DNA from: Arachis hypogaea
Taxonomy: Eukaryota > Streptophyta > Magnoliopsida > Fabales > Fabaceae
Assembly (NCBI RefSeq): GCF_003086295.3
Contig: NC_092042.1
Span: 38,921,419-38,985,418, forward strand
Reading direction: 5' to 3'
DNA length: 64,000 bases
The position numbers and the translations under genes were made by a program. Each line of letters begins with the position of its first letter. Positions within the stretch are counted from its first letter, which is position 1. Below the pieces are notes generated by a model. The model saw only the letters and a program-made list of their open reading frames with translations, made no database searches and had not been told where the DNA came from. Positions 44,276 to 54,641 of the stretch are shown here, piece after piece.

Positions 44276-46082
44276 TGTGACAACCCTTCTACCATTTTGG
44301 GATCAGGTTCCAACTGCTTCCTGGGCTTCCTTGCAAGTTGTGGAAATGGAATAAGAATGGCATTCTCTATAGTGTCTACGCCCTTTGGTGCTTCTTCCTG
44401 TGATTTAGCGTCTTCTTCCTCAGCCATGTCCTGTATACCCTTTTCTTCCTTAAAATCTTCTATTTCCACTACCTCTTCAGCTGAGGCATGTTCAGGTGGG
44501 TTTGGCTCTTCCTGATTCCTCTCTTGCAATGTGGTTCCTGATCTCAGGGTGATGGCATTAATGCCACCCTTTGGATTGGGTAATGGTTGAGAGGGGAGTC
44601 CACCAGAGCTTGAGGACTGGTTGTTGGAGTTGTTCAGAGATCCAATCTGTGAGACAAGGACTTGCAAAGTAGAATTCAGACCATTCAGAGTAGAAGTGAG
44701 GTTATTTTCCATGGCCTGTTGTCTCCGATCAATAGATTGTAGTAACTCATCATTAGGAGATGAAGTGGGATAAGTGATCTGAGAGGTCTGTTGAGATGTT
44801 TGAGGCTGTCTTAGATGAGGTGCTCTATAGGCCTGATTCTGATTCAGTTGCCTGAAGTTGTTATTGTTATTCCACCTCTGATTTCCATTGTTATCTCTGC
44901 CTCCTCTGTTATGATTGTCCCTTCAACCCTGGTTAGAATTATTTCTCCAGCCTTGGTTAGAGTTATCCTGCCATCCATGGTTATAGCTGCCACCTTGATT
45001 GTACCCTTGATTGGGGCGGTCATAGAAGTTATGAGTGGCTGCTACAGTGTGGTCTTTCGGTTGGAGTTGTGGACACTCATTAGTATAATGACTGTAATCT
45101 GCACAGATTTTGCATACTCTTTGTGGAACCAACTGCTGGCTGTGCTGTGGTGGAGAAGGCTGAACTTGCTGAGCCTGTTGTTGACTTAGCTGCATCTGCT
45201 TCAGCAAGTTAGTCATTTCACATAAGCTCTGAGCTATAGCAGCAGTCTCTTTACTAGTGGATACCTCTACAATAGCTCTTGAACGACTTTGTTTCTGCCT
45301 GTGATTCCTGGTAGATTCAGCTAAGTCACTGATCAATTGCCATGCTTCTTCCGTAGTCTTGTACTTTTTCATAGACCCATTGCTAGCACCTTCTAATGTG
45401 GTCCTATCTTGAGATTTTATCCCCTATGTAAAGTAGTCGAGCAACACTATCTTGTCAATCATATGGTGGGGACATGCTTCTAGAAGATTATTGAAGTGTT
45501 CCAAGTATTCATAGAGGGTCTCAGATTCATCCTGAACGATCATGGACATGTCTTTCCTCAGTTTATCGGCAATCTTAGCTGGGAAGAATTTATCCAAAAA
45601 TTCTCTTCTAAGCATATCCTAGTTGGAAACAGTTGTTCTGGGTTGAGTGTAGTACCACTCTCTTGCCTTTCCCTCAAGAGAGAATGGGAAGCCATGAAAA
45701 CAATAGAACAAGCAGTCTGAAAATCTCTATGGTGCTTGATAGGCTCTTGAGCAGGTAAGCCATGAAACTTGGGCATCAAGTTGAGTAGCGAAGACTTTAT
45801 TTCGAAATCCACAGCCACTACTGGGTGATGTGCCTAGAATGGTTGTAGTGTAAAATCAGGGGCTCCTTCCTCCTGGATATTGACTCTCCTAGGTGTTGCC
45901 ATGTCACCTGCACGTAAATCAACTGGATCAGTAGAGAGGGAGATTGTTTCTTCCTTAGATGACGTTTTAGGTTCGTCCTCAGAGAGGACTTGCCGACACC
46001 GAGCTTGCCTTATACGTGAAATAGTTCTTTCAATCTTAGGGTCAAATACTGGCAAGCTTGGATCAGGAAGTGAACGCATCAT
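44276..46082 (-). pseudogene. Gag of element G (broken)
   Basis: Order on the minus strand: MMRSLPDPSLPVFDPKIERT (46082), a core with SLLNLMPKFHGLPAQEPIKH, MLRREFLDKFFPAKIADKLR and SETLYEYLEHFNNLLEACPH, then MKKYKTTEEAWQLISDLAES and a CCHC zinc knuckle, CKICADYSHYTNECP (about 45125-45080), G/N/Q-rich repeats, and a C-terminal part with GGINAITLRSGTTLQ (44712-44276). This is the Athila-type Gag with a knuckle, unlike the Gag of A-E. Several stops and frameshifts are present. Beyond VEGLSQYP the sequence changes to the tandem repeat of L, so protease and pol are missing. Confidence 0.82.
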
Positions 46083-46178
46083 TTAACGAAAGAAACGTAC
46101 AGTTCATAGTGACAAAATAAAAAGAAAAATTGCAATTAAATAAATTCCAATCAATAAATTAGCACACTGTTGTAACTC
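46083..46178 (-). other. Short leader of element G
   Basis: A+T-rich, about 100 bp, between the gag start and the primer site. Much shorter than the leaders of C and D. No gene. Confidence 0.6.
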
Positions 46179-46195
46179 CCCGGCAACGCGCCAAA
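46178..46195 (-). other. Primer-binding site of element G (tRNA-Asp, one base lost)
   Basis: CCCCGGCAACGCGCCAAAAA on plus: the usual CCGGCAACGGCGCCA has lost one G. It is adjacent to the LTR at 46199. Confidence 0.75.
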
Positions 46196-46198
46196 AAT

Positions 46199-47640
46199 TG
46201 ACGTGGCGAAAATTGGTGAATTAAGAAATTATTAATAGAAATACGTTGCAAGTACAGTTCTTAACCAGCCGAAAATCTGCTTATCAATTTCGAAGGGTTG
46301 TCACAATATTGAAATTAAAATACTGGGAGTATGAATCCCAGGTCGTCTCCCAACGAGTTGCAGAAAAATGCTCTATTTTATCAATCAGATGTTTTCAAAA
46401 ATTGTTGAGTTGATAAACAGGAAATTAATTTAGAGAATTTAATTAATTTTAAATAAAAGCCTTGACTGGGAGTAGATTAGTTGGAAGCACTATTCTTGTT
46501 GAAGTACTCTCAAGATTAATTAATAATTGGAAGTTTCTCTGCTTAGTTATTCCTTACTAGGTAAGGGAAAGTCAAGCAAATTGGAAAGATGTTTCTAGTC
46601 ACAAGTCCTAATCCTCTCCCTTGGGAAGGACTAGTGTCAATGATTAGAGGGTGATCCAACAATAAACCCAATTATTATTTCTCTCTTGAGTGATTCAACT
46701 CAAGGTTTCCTTTCAATCATCTCCCAATCAAGTTATGGAACTACTCACTCATTATAATTATAAACTTCACAGAATTAATGGGGAAAATAAAAGAAGACAT
46801 GATAAATAATAATTAAAGGGATTAATTGAAAATAAAAATAGTCTATATTAATAACTTGTGAAAATAATCAAATGTCAACTCTGGAGGAATTAGGAATATG
46901 GAAGAATAAATGAAAAGTAAATAACAGAATATAATGACTAGTATCGGAGGTAGACTCTTCTCAAAACCTAAAGCCAAAACCTTCAAAATCCTAATTATGA
47001 ATGTTCAAGTGAGTAAACCTAGGGGAGGAGTAAATTCAGATCTAAAAACTAAAAATTATGCGGAATGAATGTTGTTCCTTGTCTCTGCATGTTCCTTGGC
47101 TCTAATCTGTGTTTCTGGGCCAAAAACTGGGTTGAAATCCAGCCCAGAAACTCTGCCAGCGACTTCTGAAATTCTGCAGATCGCATCACTCAGCGTTTCT
47201 CGTACCACGCGTGTGCGTCCTCCACGCATTCGTGTCGTTCATGCAGGTTCCAATCCGCGCGGTTGCGTCAGGCACGCGAGCGCGTCACTGTGATTTCTTT
47301 CTTTTCGCGCGGTCGCATCAGCCATGCGACCGCGTGACTTCTCGCTGGTTATCTCCTCAATTCTTTGTGTTCCTTCCATTTTTTGCATGCTTCCTTTCCA
47401 TCCTTTAAGCCATTCCTGCCCTGTAATTTCTGAAATCACTTAACACACATATCAAGGCATCTAATGGTAATAAGAGAGGATTAAATAAAAGAAAATAAAA
47501 GCCAAAGAAGCATGTTTTCAATCATAGAATATTTTTAGGAAGGAATTGTAATTACATGCAAATCATATGAATAAGTGGGCAAAGACTTGATAAAACCACA
47601 CAATTAAACACAATATGAATCATAAAATAGTGGTTTATCA
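46199..47640 (-). repeat. LTR shared by G (as 5' LTR) and F (as 3' LTR)
   Basis: 1,442 bp, sense ends TGATAAACCACT and GCCACGTCA. One side has a primer site and gag (G), the other has a hairpin and polypurine tract (F). It contains a CG-rich tract (about 47190-47340, CGCGCGGTCGC-like) and a candidate TTAAGTGATTTCAGAAATTAC block also found in H. Confidence 0.78.
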
Positions 47641-47679
47641 ACCTCCCCACACTTAAACATTAGCATGTCCTCATGCTAA
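47641..47679 (-). other. Hairpin and polypurine tract of element F
   Basis: TTAGCATG (47660-47667), loop AGGA in sense, CATGCTAA (47672-47679), then in sense TGTTTAAGTGTGGGGAGGT abutting the LTR. Same architecture and loop as in C, D and E, but with a different stem sequence. Confidence 0.85.
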
Positions 47680-48320
47680 GTTGAAAGAGATAAATATGAA
47701 TAGGAACATGCAAGACTCATGTAATGCAATGCAACCTATATGCATATGAATGCAACTATATGAGTTGGTCTACATGACTAAAAATAGATAAGTTCTCTAA
47801 GACAAAATATGAGGCAGATTTCACTAATTCAGAGCATATTGTAAAAGCAGATAAATTTGTAAGAAGATAGCTTGTGAAAGCAGGGGATACAGGACTGAGC
47901 ATTGAACCCTTACTGTTGGTGCATGTGCAATTTAATCATCTCTAGCATATGGGGTAATCACTCCATCCTTCTCTAATCATGCTTTCAAAAAAAAAAATTT
48001 TTCACCTAATCAATCAACAATTTTAAAATGCTAATGCAAACATCATGAGGTCTTTTTATGGTTGTAATGGGGCTAAGGTAAAGGTGAGGATACACATATG
48101 GCTAAGTGAGCTTATATATTGAATCTTTAATTAACCCAAGCTCCTACCTAACATACATATACTCTATATAATTTCAACATTCATTTAGCTACCCAGAATT
48201 TCCTGTTCACATTCCATATTCATGTATCAACCTTTATTTTAAATTTATCACATGTGCATTGATTATTAAATTATGACTTATCATTGGGGTGATTTTGTCC
48301 CTTTATTCACTAAAATAAAG

Positions 48321-48351
<31 letters not shown>

Positions 48352-49090
48352 TTCTTTTATATTTTTTCTTTTTTTTTGTATAGCTTATCAATGCACATAG
48401 ATTTGTAATTTCCTTTTATGGTTTCACATGAATAGGTACCCAAATTCCCTTTATCCTATTATGATATATCTTTTATTACACTTTATTCTCACAATTTTCC
48501 CATACTCAATTAACACACAAATTCTATCTTAAGCTAACCAAATATTCAATTGGGATTTTCAATTGTTTTCCGCTTAAGGATAGTAATGTGGTACAATATG
48601 GAACGAATGGGATTAAAAACAGCTCAAAGTGGTTAACAAAGGTAGTTAAAAAGGGTTGGCTTATTTAGGATATGTGAGTTAAACAAACAATGGCCTTAAT
48701 CATATGCATGCACATAACACATTAATTTTGGACATATAGGATAAAACAAAATTCAAATTACAATCATAGAGAAGTAAAGACACAAGAAAAAAATGTTTAT
48801 GGTTAAATAGTGTAACCATGTATTTAGGCTCAAGGTCTCATGGGTTGTGTGTTCTTTTTAGCTCAAAAATTCTGCTCCAATTTCAACTTCAAACAAATTT
48901 AACATAAATATTTTGATTTAAATTAGTGAAATTTTGAAAAATATATGGTCTTAAAAGAAACTTATTGTCTTTTCAATCAGGTAGAACATGCTTGCAATTA
49001 ACCTACTAATATGCAATATATCCTATTCTAAAGAAGAAGAAATTGGTGTTAGGGGGAAAAGAATTACCTCCGGAAGTCAGGTACTGACCG
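47680..49090. other. 3' untranslated region of F
   Basis: A+T-rich, 1.4 kb, no gene. It includes an (AT)n microsatellite at about 48328-48352, T runs, and ordinary A/T sequence. Confidence 0.65.
48328..48352. repeat. (TA)n microsatellite
   Basis: About 12 TA units in GAAAATATATATA...TTTC. Confidence 0.95.
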
Positions 49091-49128
49091 ACCTCCCCAC
49101 ACTTAAGGCTTTGCACCGTCTTCGGTGC
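49091..49128 (-). other. Second hairpin plus TTAAGTGTGGGGAGGT in F, at end of third ORF
   Basis: In sense: GCACCG, loop AAGA, CGGTGC (49113-49128), then AAAGCCTTAAGTGTGGGGAGGT. The hairpin overlaps the last codons of the third ORF (DGTEDGAKP and stop). It is a second, internal polypurine-tract-like copy, 1.45 kb before the true one. Confidence 0.8.
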
Positions 49129-50347
49129 CATCTGTCAGGAACAATGGTGGGCTGGTGGCAGTATCTCCACAGTCGGGACAGTCATGGCTTCCTGTGCTGG
49201 TAAAGGAAGTGGAGTCCGGAGTGCCTGGGTCCTCGTCAGGTCTGTGATTGCCTGTGAGTAGCTCCGTGAGGTATTTGAAACGGCGGTGGTTGCGGCGCTC
49301 TGGGAGCTTTGCTTTCTTGTCTTGTTGGTCCAACTGCTTTAGTATTTGATGCAGCAGCTGACTAGTAGATGGTGGAGGAACTGCAGCATCCTCTGTAGAT
49401 TGGCTGGTAATGACAAGTGGTGGCCTGAGATATCTCCCGTTAGGGACGTACTGATCATCCCGTGGAAGTATGGCTTTGGTGTCTTCAGCTCTATAGGAGA
49501 CTCCGGCTGCTGAGTCAAAATCAGAAACCAAAGTGGGGAAAAGTAGGTTGCCCACAATTTGCACGTGTGCCATAGCATTCCGGATATGTCTCGGTAAATT
49601 TAGAGGCTGGTTTGTGAGGATGCACCATAGTAGAACGGCCATGTCTGCGGTGAAGAAGGACTCATGAGTGCTCGGGAAGACGTAATCGGACATAATCTGT
49701 GCCCATACGTGAGCCTCTAAGGTAAGTGCGGAAGCCGAAATTCTCTTAGGACGGGAACGATGGTATCCGAAGATCCATTTGCTGCCAGGTTGAGCGATAA
49801 CTCTGAGAACAGCGTCCCTGTCAAATTTGTACGCCTGGCGCTTGAGTGCGGCTTCTTGAAAAGCGTCCAATCCTTTCAGAGCAGGGGGAAGATCTAAGGC
49901 TCACTGAATGGCTTCTTCTATAATAGGGACTTACTTCCGACATATATAAACAGACTGCAGGGTCGGCAGGTGGAAGTTGGAGTAGAACTCAACTACCCAA
50001 GAAAGATTGACCTGTCGTGGCTGTCTTTGTAGGAATCCCCAATGTCTTTGTGCAATTTGCGGCTCAACAAATTTGGCAATACGAGGCGGAAGGATAAGAA
50101 GGTGTTTATTGTTGTAATTCCGAGCTGTCAGAATAGGAAACATCTGCTCACAGTAGCGATTTAGAAATCGTGCAGTGTCCTCTGCTGGGAAGGCTCTCTC
50201 CTTTTCATCAACCTTTATAATCCTTTTAATTCTTTTTGTTGAGGGCTTGACTGCAGTTGAAGAAAGCTCTACCACTAATACTCTTTTTGTTCCTTTTCTT
50301 GCTATGGATTTGGGGGTAGCTTTCTCTTTCCCTTTCTTGGTGGCCAT
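49103..50347 (-). pseudogene. Third ORF of element F, two in-frame stops
   Basis: It belongs to the plant 'putative plant transposon protein' family common after Athila integrase; function unknown. The N-terminal part starts MATKKGKEKATPKSIARKGT (basic), then RFLNRYCEQMFPILTARNYN and VNLSWVVEFYSNFHLPTLQS. After TAA at about 49931 and TGA at about 49906, in the same frame, it continues with GLDAFQEAALKRQAYKFDRD, FPSTHESFFTADMAVLLWCI and QPLNLPRHIRNAM. It ends in an acidic tail, DGTEDGAKP. Compared with C/D it is only distantly similar (position and general pattern). Confidence 0.78.
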
Positions 50348-51047
50348 CCTGAAAGGAAACGAGGAAAGTCATTAGCATACAAGGGTTATAGCAAGGAAAA
50401 GAATAGGAAAGGTGGTAATCAATGCACAGGTATGGATAATGATGTGAACACATGGTCATGACTACATGTGGCAAAATTAACAATGGAAATATAGCAAGTG
50501 CATGTGAGGAAAATTGAATGCAAGGTGTTTATTGGCATGCCGACAAAGGACACGAGTAGCATAGATCAAGCATTCAATGTCCAAATTAGATTACCAAGTC
50601 TCTCAAATTAATAATATGTTTGTAAAAACAATTATATTTAAATAATAAAATAGAGAAGGGGTTATATGAAAAGCAGGCATTTAGAGTAGTAGATTTAAAA
50701 GAAATCCAAAAATAGTACAAAATGCCATATGGGCGTTTTCACAAACACATAGCATGCATGTTAAATAAGGTATGGAAAATATTAATTAGAACATGCAAGT
50801 AACCCTATAAAAATAATATATAATTATTTAAACAAATTCCAAACAATCCATAAGCAACATGTAAAAATAATGACCTAAATAAAATTCCAACACCAATAGG
50901 AGGAATAAGAAAAGAAAAAGAAAACATGGTTAGGGAAAGTAGAAGAGAAAGAAAAAGAAAACATGATAATAAAAAGAAGAATGAAAAATTAAGGAAGGAA
51001 GAAGAGAGAAGAAGAACCTTGATAATGGTGGTGGAACAGAGGGGGTG
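50348..51047. other. Spacer upstream of third ORF of F
   Basis: No gene. A+T-rich, with a purine-rich stretch (50900-51016, AAGAAAAAGAAAACATG). E is inserted at its right end, with GGGTG at 51043-51047. Confidence 0.6.
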
Positions 51048-52570
51048 TGGTGCACGAAATTGCAATCACACTTTTGCAATCCCACACAACTAACCAGCAA
51101 GTGCACTGGGTCGTCCAAGTAATACCTTACGTGAGTAAGGGTCGATCCCACGGAAATTGTCGGCTTGAAGCAAGCAATGGTTATCTTGTAACTCTTAGTC
51201 AGGATATCAGAAATTATCAGGATTGATTGTGAAAAGCAAAAGAACATGAAGTAAATACTTGTTTTGCAGTAATGGAGAATGGGTTGAGGTTTTGGAGATG
51301 CTCCATCTTCTGAATCTCTGCTTTCCTACTGTCTTCTTCTTCAAGCACACAAGGCTCCTTCCATGGCAAGCTGTATGCAAGGGTTTCACCGTTGTCAGTG
51401 GCTACCTCCCATCCTCTCAGTGGAAATGTTCAACGCACCCTGTCACGGTACGACTATCCATCTGTCGGTTCTCAATCAGGCCGTAATAGAATCCAGTGAT
51501 TCTTTTGCGTCTGTCACTAACGCCCTGCCTTCAAGAGTTTGAAACTCGTCACAGTCATTCAATCATTGAATCCTACTCAGAATACCACAGACAAGGTTTA
51601 GACCTTCCGGATTCTCTTGAATGCCGCCATCAGTTCTAGCTTATACCACGAAGATTCCGGTTAAAGAATCCAAGACATATCTACTTAATCTAAGGTAGAA
51701 CAGAGGTGGTTGTCAGGCACACGTTCATAGTTGAGAATGATGATGAGTGTCACGGATCATCACATTCATCCGGTTTAAGAACAAGTAATATCTTAGAATG
51801 GAAGCAAGCATGATTGAATGAGAAACAGTAGTAATTGCATTAATCCATCAAGACACAGCAGAGCTCCTCACCCCCAACCATGGGGTTTAGAGACTCATGC
51901 CGTAGGAAGTACACAAAGAAACGTGTAAAAGTGTCATGAGGTACCGATACAATGTCAAAAGATCCTATTAATAGTAAGCTAGTAACCTAGGGTATACAGA
52001 AATGAGTAAATGACAGAAAAATCCACTTCTGGGCCCACTTGGTGTGTGCTTAGGCTGAGCATTGAAGCATTTTCGTGTAGAGACTTTTTCTGGAGTTAAA
52101 CGCCAGCTTTTATGCCAGTTTGGGCGTTTAACTCCAATTTTTATGCCAGTTCCAGCGTTAAACGCTGGAAATTCTGAAGCTGATTTGCAATGCCGGTTTG
52201 GGCCATCAAATCTCGGGCAACGTATGGACTATTATACATTTCTGGAAAGCCCAGGATGTCTACTTTCCAACGCCGTTGAGAGTGTGCCAATTCGGCTTCT
52301 GTAGCTCCAGAAAATCTACTTCGAGTGCAGGGAGGTCAGAATCCAACAGCATCTGCAGTCCTTTTCAGCCTCTGAATCAGATTTTTGCTCAGGACCCTCA
52401 ATTTCAGCCAGAAAATACCTGAAATCACAGAAAAACACACAAACTCAAAGTAAAGTCCAGAAAAGTGAATTTTAACTAAAAACTAATAAAAGTATACTAA
52501 AAACTAACTAAAATATACTAAAAACATACTGAAAACAATGCCAAAAAGCGTATAAATTATCCGCTCATCA
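51048..52570 (-). repeat. 3' LTR of element E
   Basis: 1,523 bp, ends TGGTGCACGAAATTG and CCGCTCATCA. 31-bp cores at 52092, 52123 and 52154. Hairpin CCTTAC-GTGA-GTAAGG at 51125-51140. Confidence 0.95.
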
Positions 52571-52608
52571 CAACACGAAACTTAAATTGTTGCTTGTCCC
52601 CAAGCAAC
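52571..52608 (-). other. Hairpin and PPT region of E
   Basis: Stem GTTGCTTG (52589-52596) / CAAGCAAC (52601-52608), loop GGGA in sense, then AATTTAAGTTTCGTGTTG to the LTR (one G-to-C change from C and D). Confidence 0.8.
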
Positions 52609-53489
52609 TGAAAATCAAAATAGAAAAAAAGAAGAGAATATACTATAGACTCCAAAATATCAAAGAAACTAAGCTCCAATTAGATGAGCGGGACTAGTAG
52701 CTTTTTGCTTCTGAACATTTTTGGCATCTCACTTTTATCCTTTGAAGTTTAGAATTACTGGCCTCTATAGGAACTCAGAACTCAGATAGTGCTATTGTTT
52801 CTCCTAGTGAAATATGATGATTCTTGAACATAGCTACTTTATGAGTCTTGGCTGTGGCCCAAAGCACTCTGTCTTCCAGTATTACCACCGGATATATACA
52901 TGCCACAGACACATAATTGGGTGAACCTTTTCAGATTGTGACTCAGCTTTGCTAAAGTCCCCAATTAGAGGTGTCCAGGGTTCTTAAGCACACTCTTTTT
53001 GCCTTGGATCACAACTTTATTTTTTTCTTTTCTTTTTCTCTTTCTTTTCTTTTCGTTTTTTTTTTTTTTGTATTCAATGCTTTTTCTTGATTCAAGAATC
53101 ACTTTGATGATTTTTCAGATCCTCAATAACAGTTCTCCTTTTCCATCATTCTTTCAAGAGCCAACAATTTTAACATTCTTAGAACAACAAATTCAAAAGA
53201 CATATGCACTGTTCAAGCATTCATTCAGAAAACAAAAAGCATTGTCACCACATCAAACTAATTCAACTAGTTTCAAAGATGAATTCGAAATCCTGTACTT
53301 CTTGTTCTTTTGTGATTAAAGTATTTTTCATTTAAGAGAGGTGATGGATTCATAGGACATTCATAGCTTTAAGGCATAGACACTAAGATACTAATGATCA
53401 TGTAATAAGACACAAACATGGATAAACATAAGCATAAAGATTCGAAAAATAGAAAATAAAGAACAAGGAGATTAAAGAACGGGTCCACC
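52609..53489 (-). other. 3' untranslated region of E
   Basis: Matches 17525-18410 of C. The purine run (53015-53075) is shorter than in C or D. No gene. Confidence 0.65.
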
Positions 53490-53820
53490 TTAGTGATGGC
53501 GGCTTGTTCTTCCTCTTGAAGATCTTATGGAGTGCTTGAGCTCCTCAATGTCTCTTCCTTGCCTTTGTTGCTCCTCTCTCATGATTCTATGATCTTCTTT
53601 AATTTCATGGAGGAGGATGGAATGTTCTTGGTGCTCCACCCTTAGTTGTCCCATGTTGGAACTCAATTCTCCTAGGGAGGTGTTGATTTGCTCCCAATAG
53701 TTTTGTGGAGGAAAGTGCATCTCTTGAGATGAATCTCTCCGTCTCCCATGGCTCGGAGGTGGAAGCTTTTGCCTTCCCCTTCCTCCTTCTAGAGGTTTCT
53801 CCGGCCTTAGGTGACATAAA
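53490..53820 (-). pseudogene. Third ORF of element E, about 0.8 kb deleted
   Basis: Only the first about 32 codons (MSPKAGETSRRRKGKAKAST, ending RFISR) and the last about 80 codons (EMHFPPQNYWEQINTSLGEL to RGRTSRHH) remain. The junction lies in CTCAAG, which in C occurs at both 16489-16494 and 17286-17291. The deletion therefore fits a recombination between 6-bp direct repeats with a loss of 797 bp and a frameshift. Confidence 0.85.
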
Positions 53821-53871
53821 TGGTTATGGAGAAACAAAAAGCAACGCTTTTACCACACCAAACTTAGAAGG

Positions 53872-53891
53872 TTTGCTCGTCCTCGAGCAAA
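53872..53891 (-). other. Hairpin before third ORF of E
   Basis: TTTGCTCG / TCCT / CGAGCAAA, identical to C and D, next to CACACCAAACTTAGAAG. Confidence 0.8.
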
Positions 53892-54016
53892 AGAAGAAAG
53901 AAGAGAGAGAGTGGTGGGGTAGTTGGGGATCCTGTGGGGTCCACAGATCCTGAGGTGGCAAGGATAATTCATCCATGCACCAAGTGGCGAGCAAAAATGC
54001 TCCTTCTGCCAATCCT

Positions 54017-54184
54017 GGCGTTAAACGCCGGGCTGGTGCCCATTTCTGGCGTTTAACTCCAGCTTGGTGCCCATTCCTGGCGTTTAACGCCAGTCTGGTG
54101 CCCCTTTCTGGCGTTAAACGCCCAGAATGGTGCCAGACTGGGCGTTAAACGCCCATCTGCTAACCTTACTGGCGTTTAAACGCC
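54017..54184. repeat. 31-bp periodic array, element E spacer (6 units)
   Basis: Cores begin at 54017, 54048, 54079, 54110, 54141 and 54171, the most regular example (31, 31, 31, 31, 30). Confidence 0.95.
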
Positions 54185-54389
54185 AGTAAGTTCTTCCTCC
54201 AGGGTGTGCTATTTTTCTTCCTGTTTTTCTTTCTGTTTTTGATTTTTCAATTGATTTTGTGACTTCTCATGATCATCAACCTACAGAAAACATAAAATAA
54301 CAAAGGAAAATAATAAATATAACATTGGGTTGCCTCCCAACAAGCGCTTTTTTAATGTCAGTAGCTTGACAGTGGGCTCTCATGGAACC

Positions 54390-54641
54390 TCACAGATGTT
54401 CAGAGCAATGTTGGAACCTTCCAACACCAAACTTAGAGTTTGAATGTGGGGGTTCAACACCAAACTTAGAAGTTGGTGGTGGCCTCCCAACACCAAACTT
54501 AGAGTTTGACTGTGGGGGCTCTGTTTGACTCTGTTTTGAGAGAAGCTCTTCATGCTTCCTCTCCATGGTTACAGAAGGAGAACCTTGAGTCTTATAGTTT
54601 GCACTGTTTGCAAGCCATGGAGCTTCCTGAATAGCAAACAA
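54390..54641 (-). pseudogene. Chimeric frame: RNase H tail of B type joined to Gag tail of C/D type
   Basis: 83 open codons. It begins MFAIQEAPWLANSANYK, as in B's pol after RNase H, and changes to GSPSVTMERKHEELLSKQSQ and the SKFGV repeats, as at the end of D's gag-protease. The change falls between B-like TATAGTTTGCACTG and D-like CCTTGAG, with little shared sequence. Confidence 0.88.

Noticed and set aside
49103..50347. A host nuclear gene
   Set aside because: Position after integrase, flanking PPT-like hairpins and the known Athila third-ORF family show that it belongs to element F.
54017..54184. Reading the 31-bp array as a CRISPR array or centromeric satellite
   Set aside because: The repeat core is only 13 bp, it occurs in 4-9 unit clusters inside retrotransposons, and units are not long arrays as in satellites.
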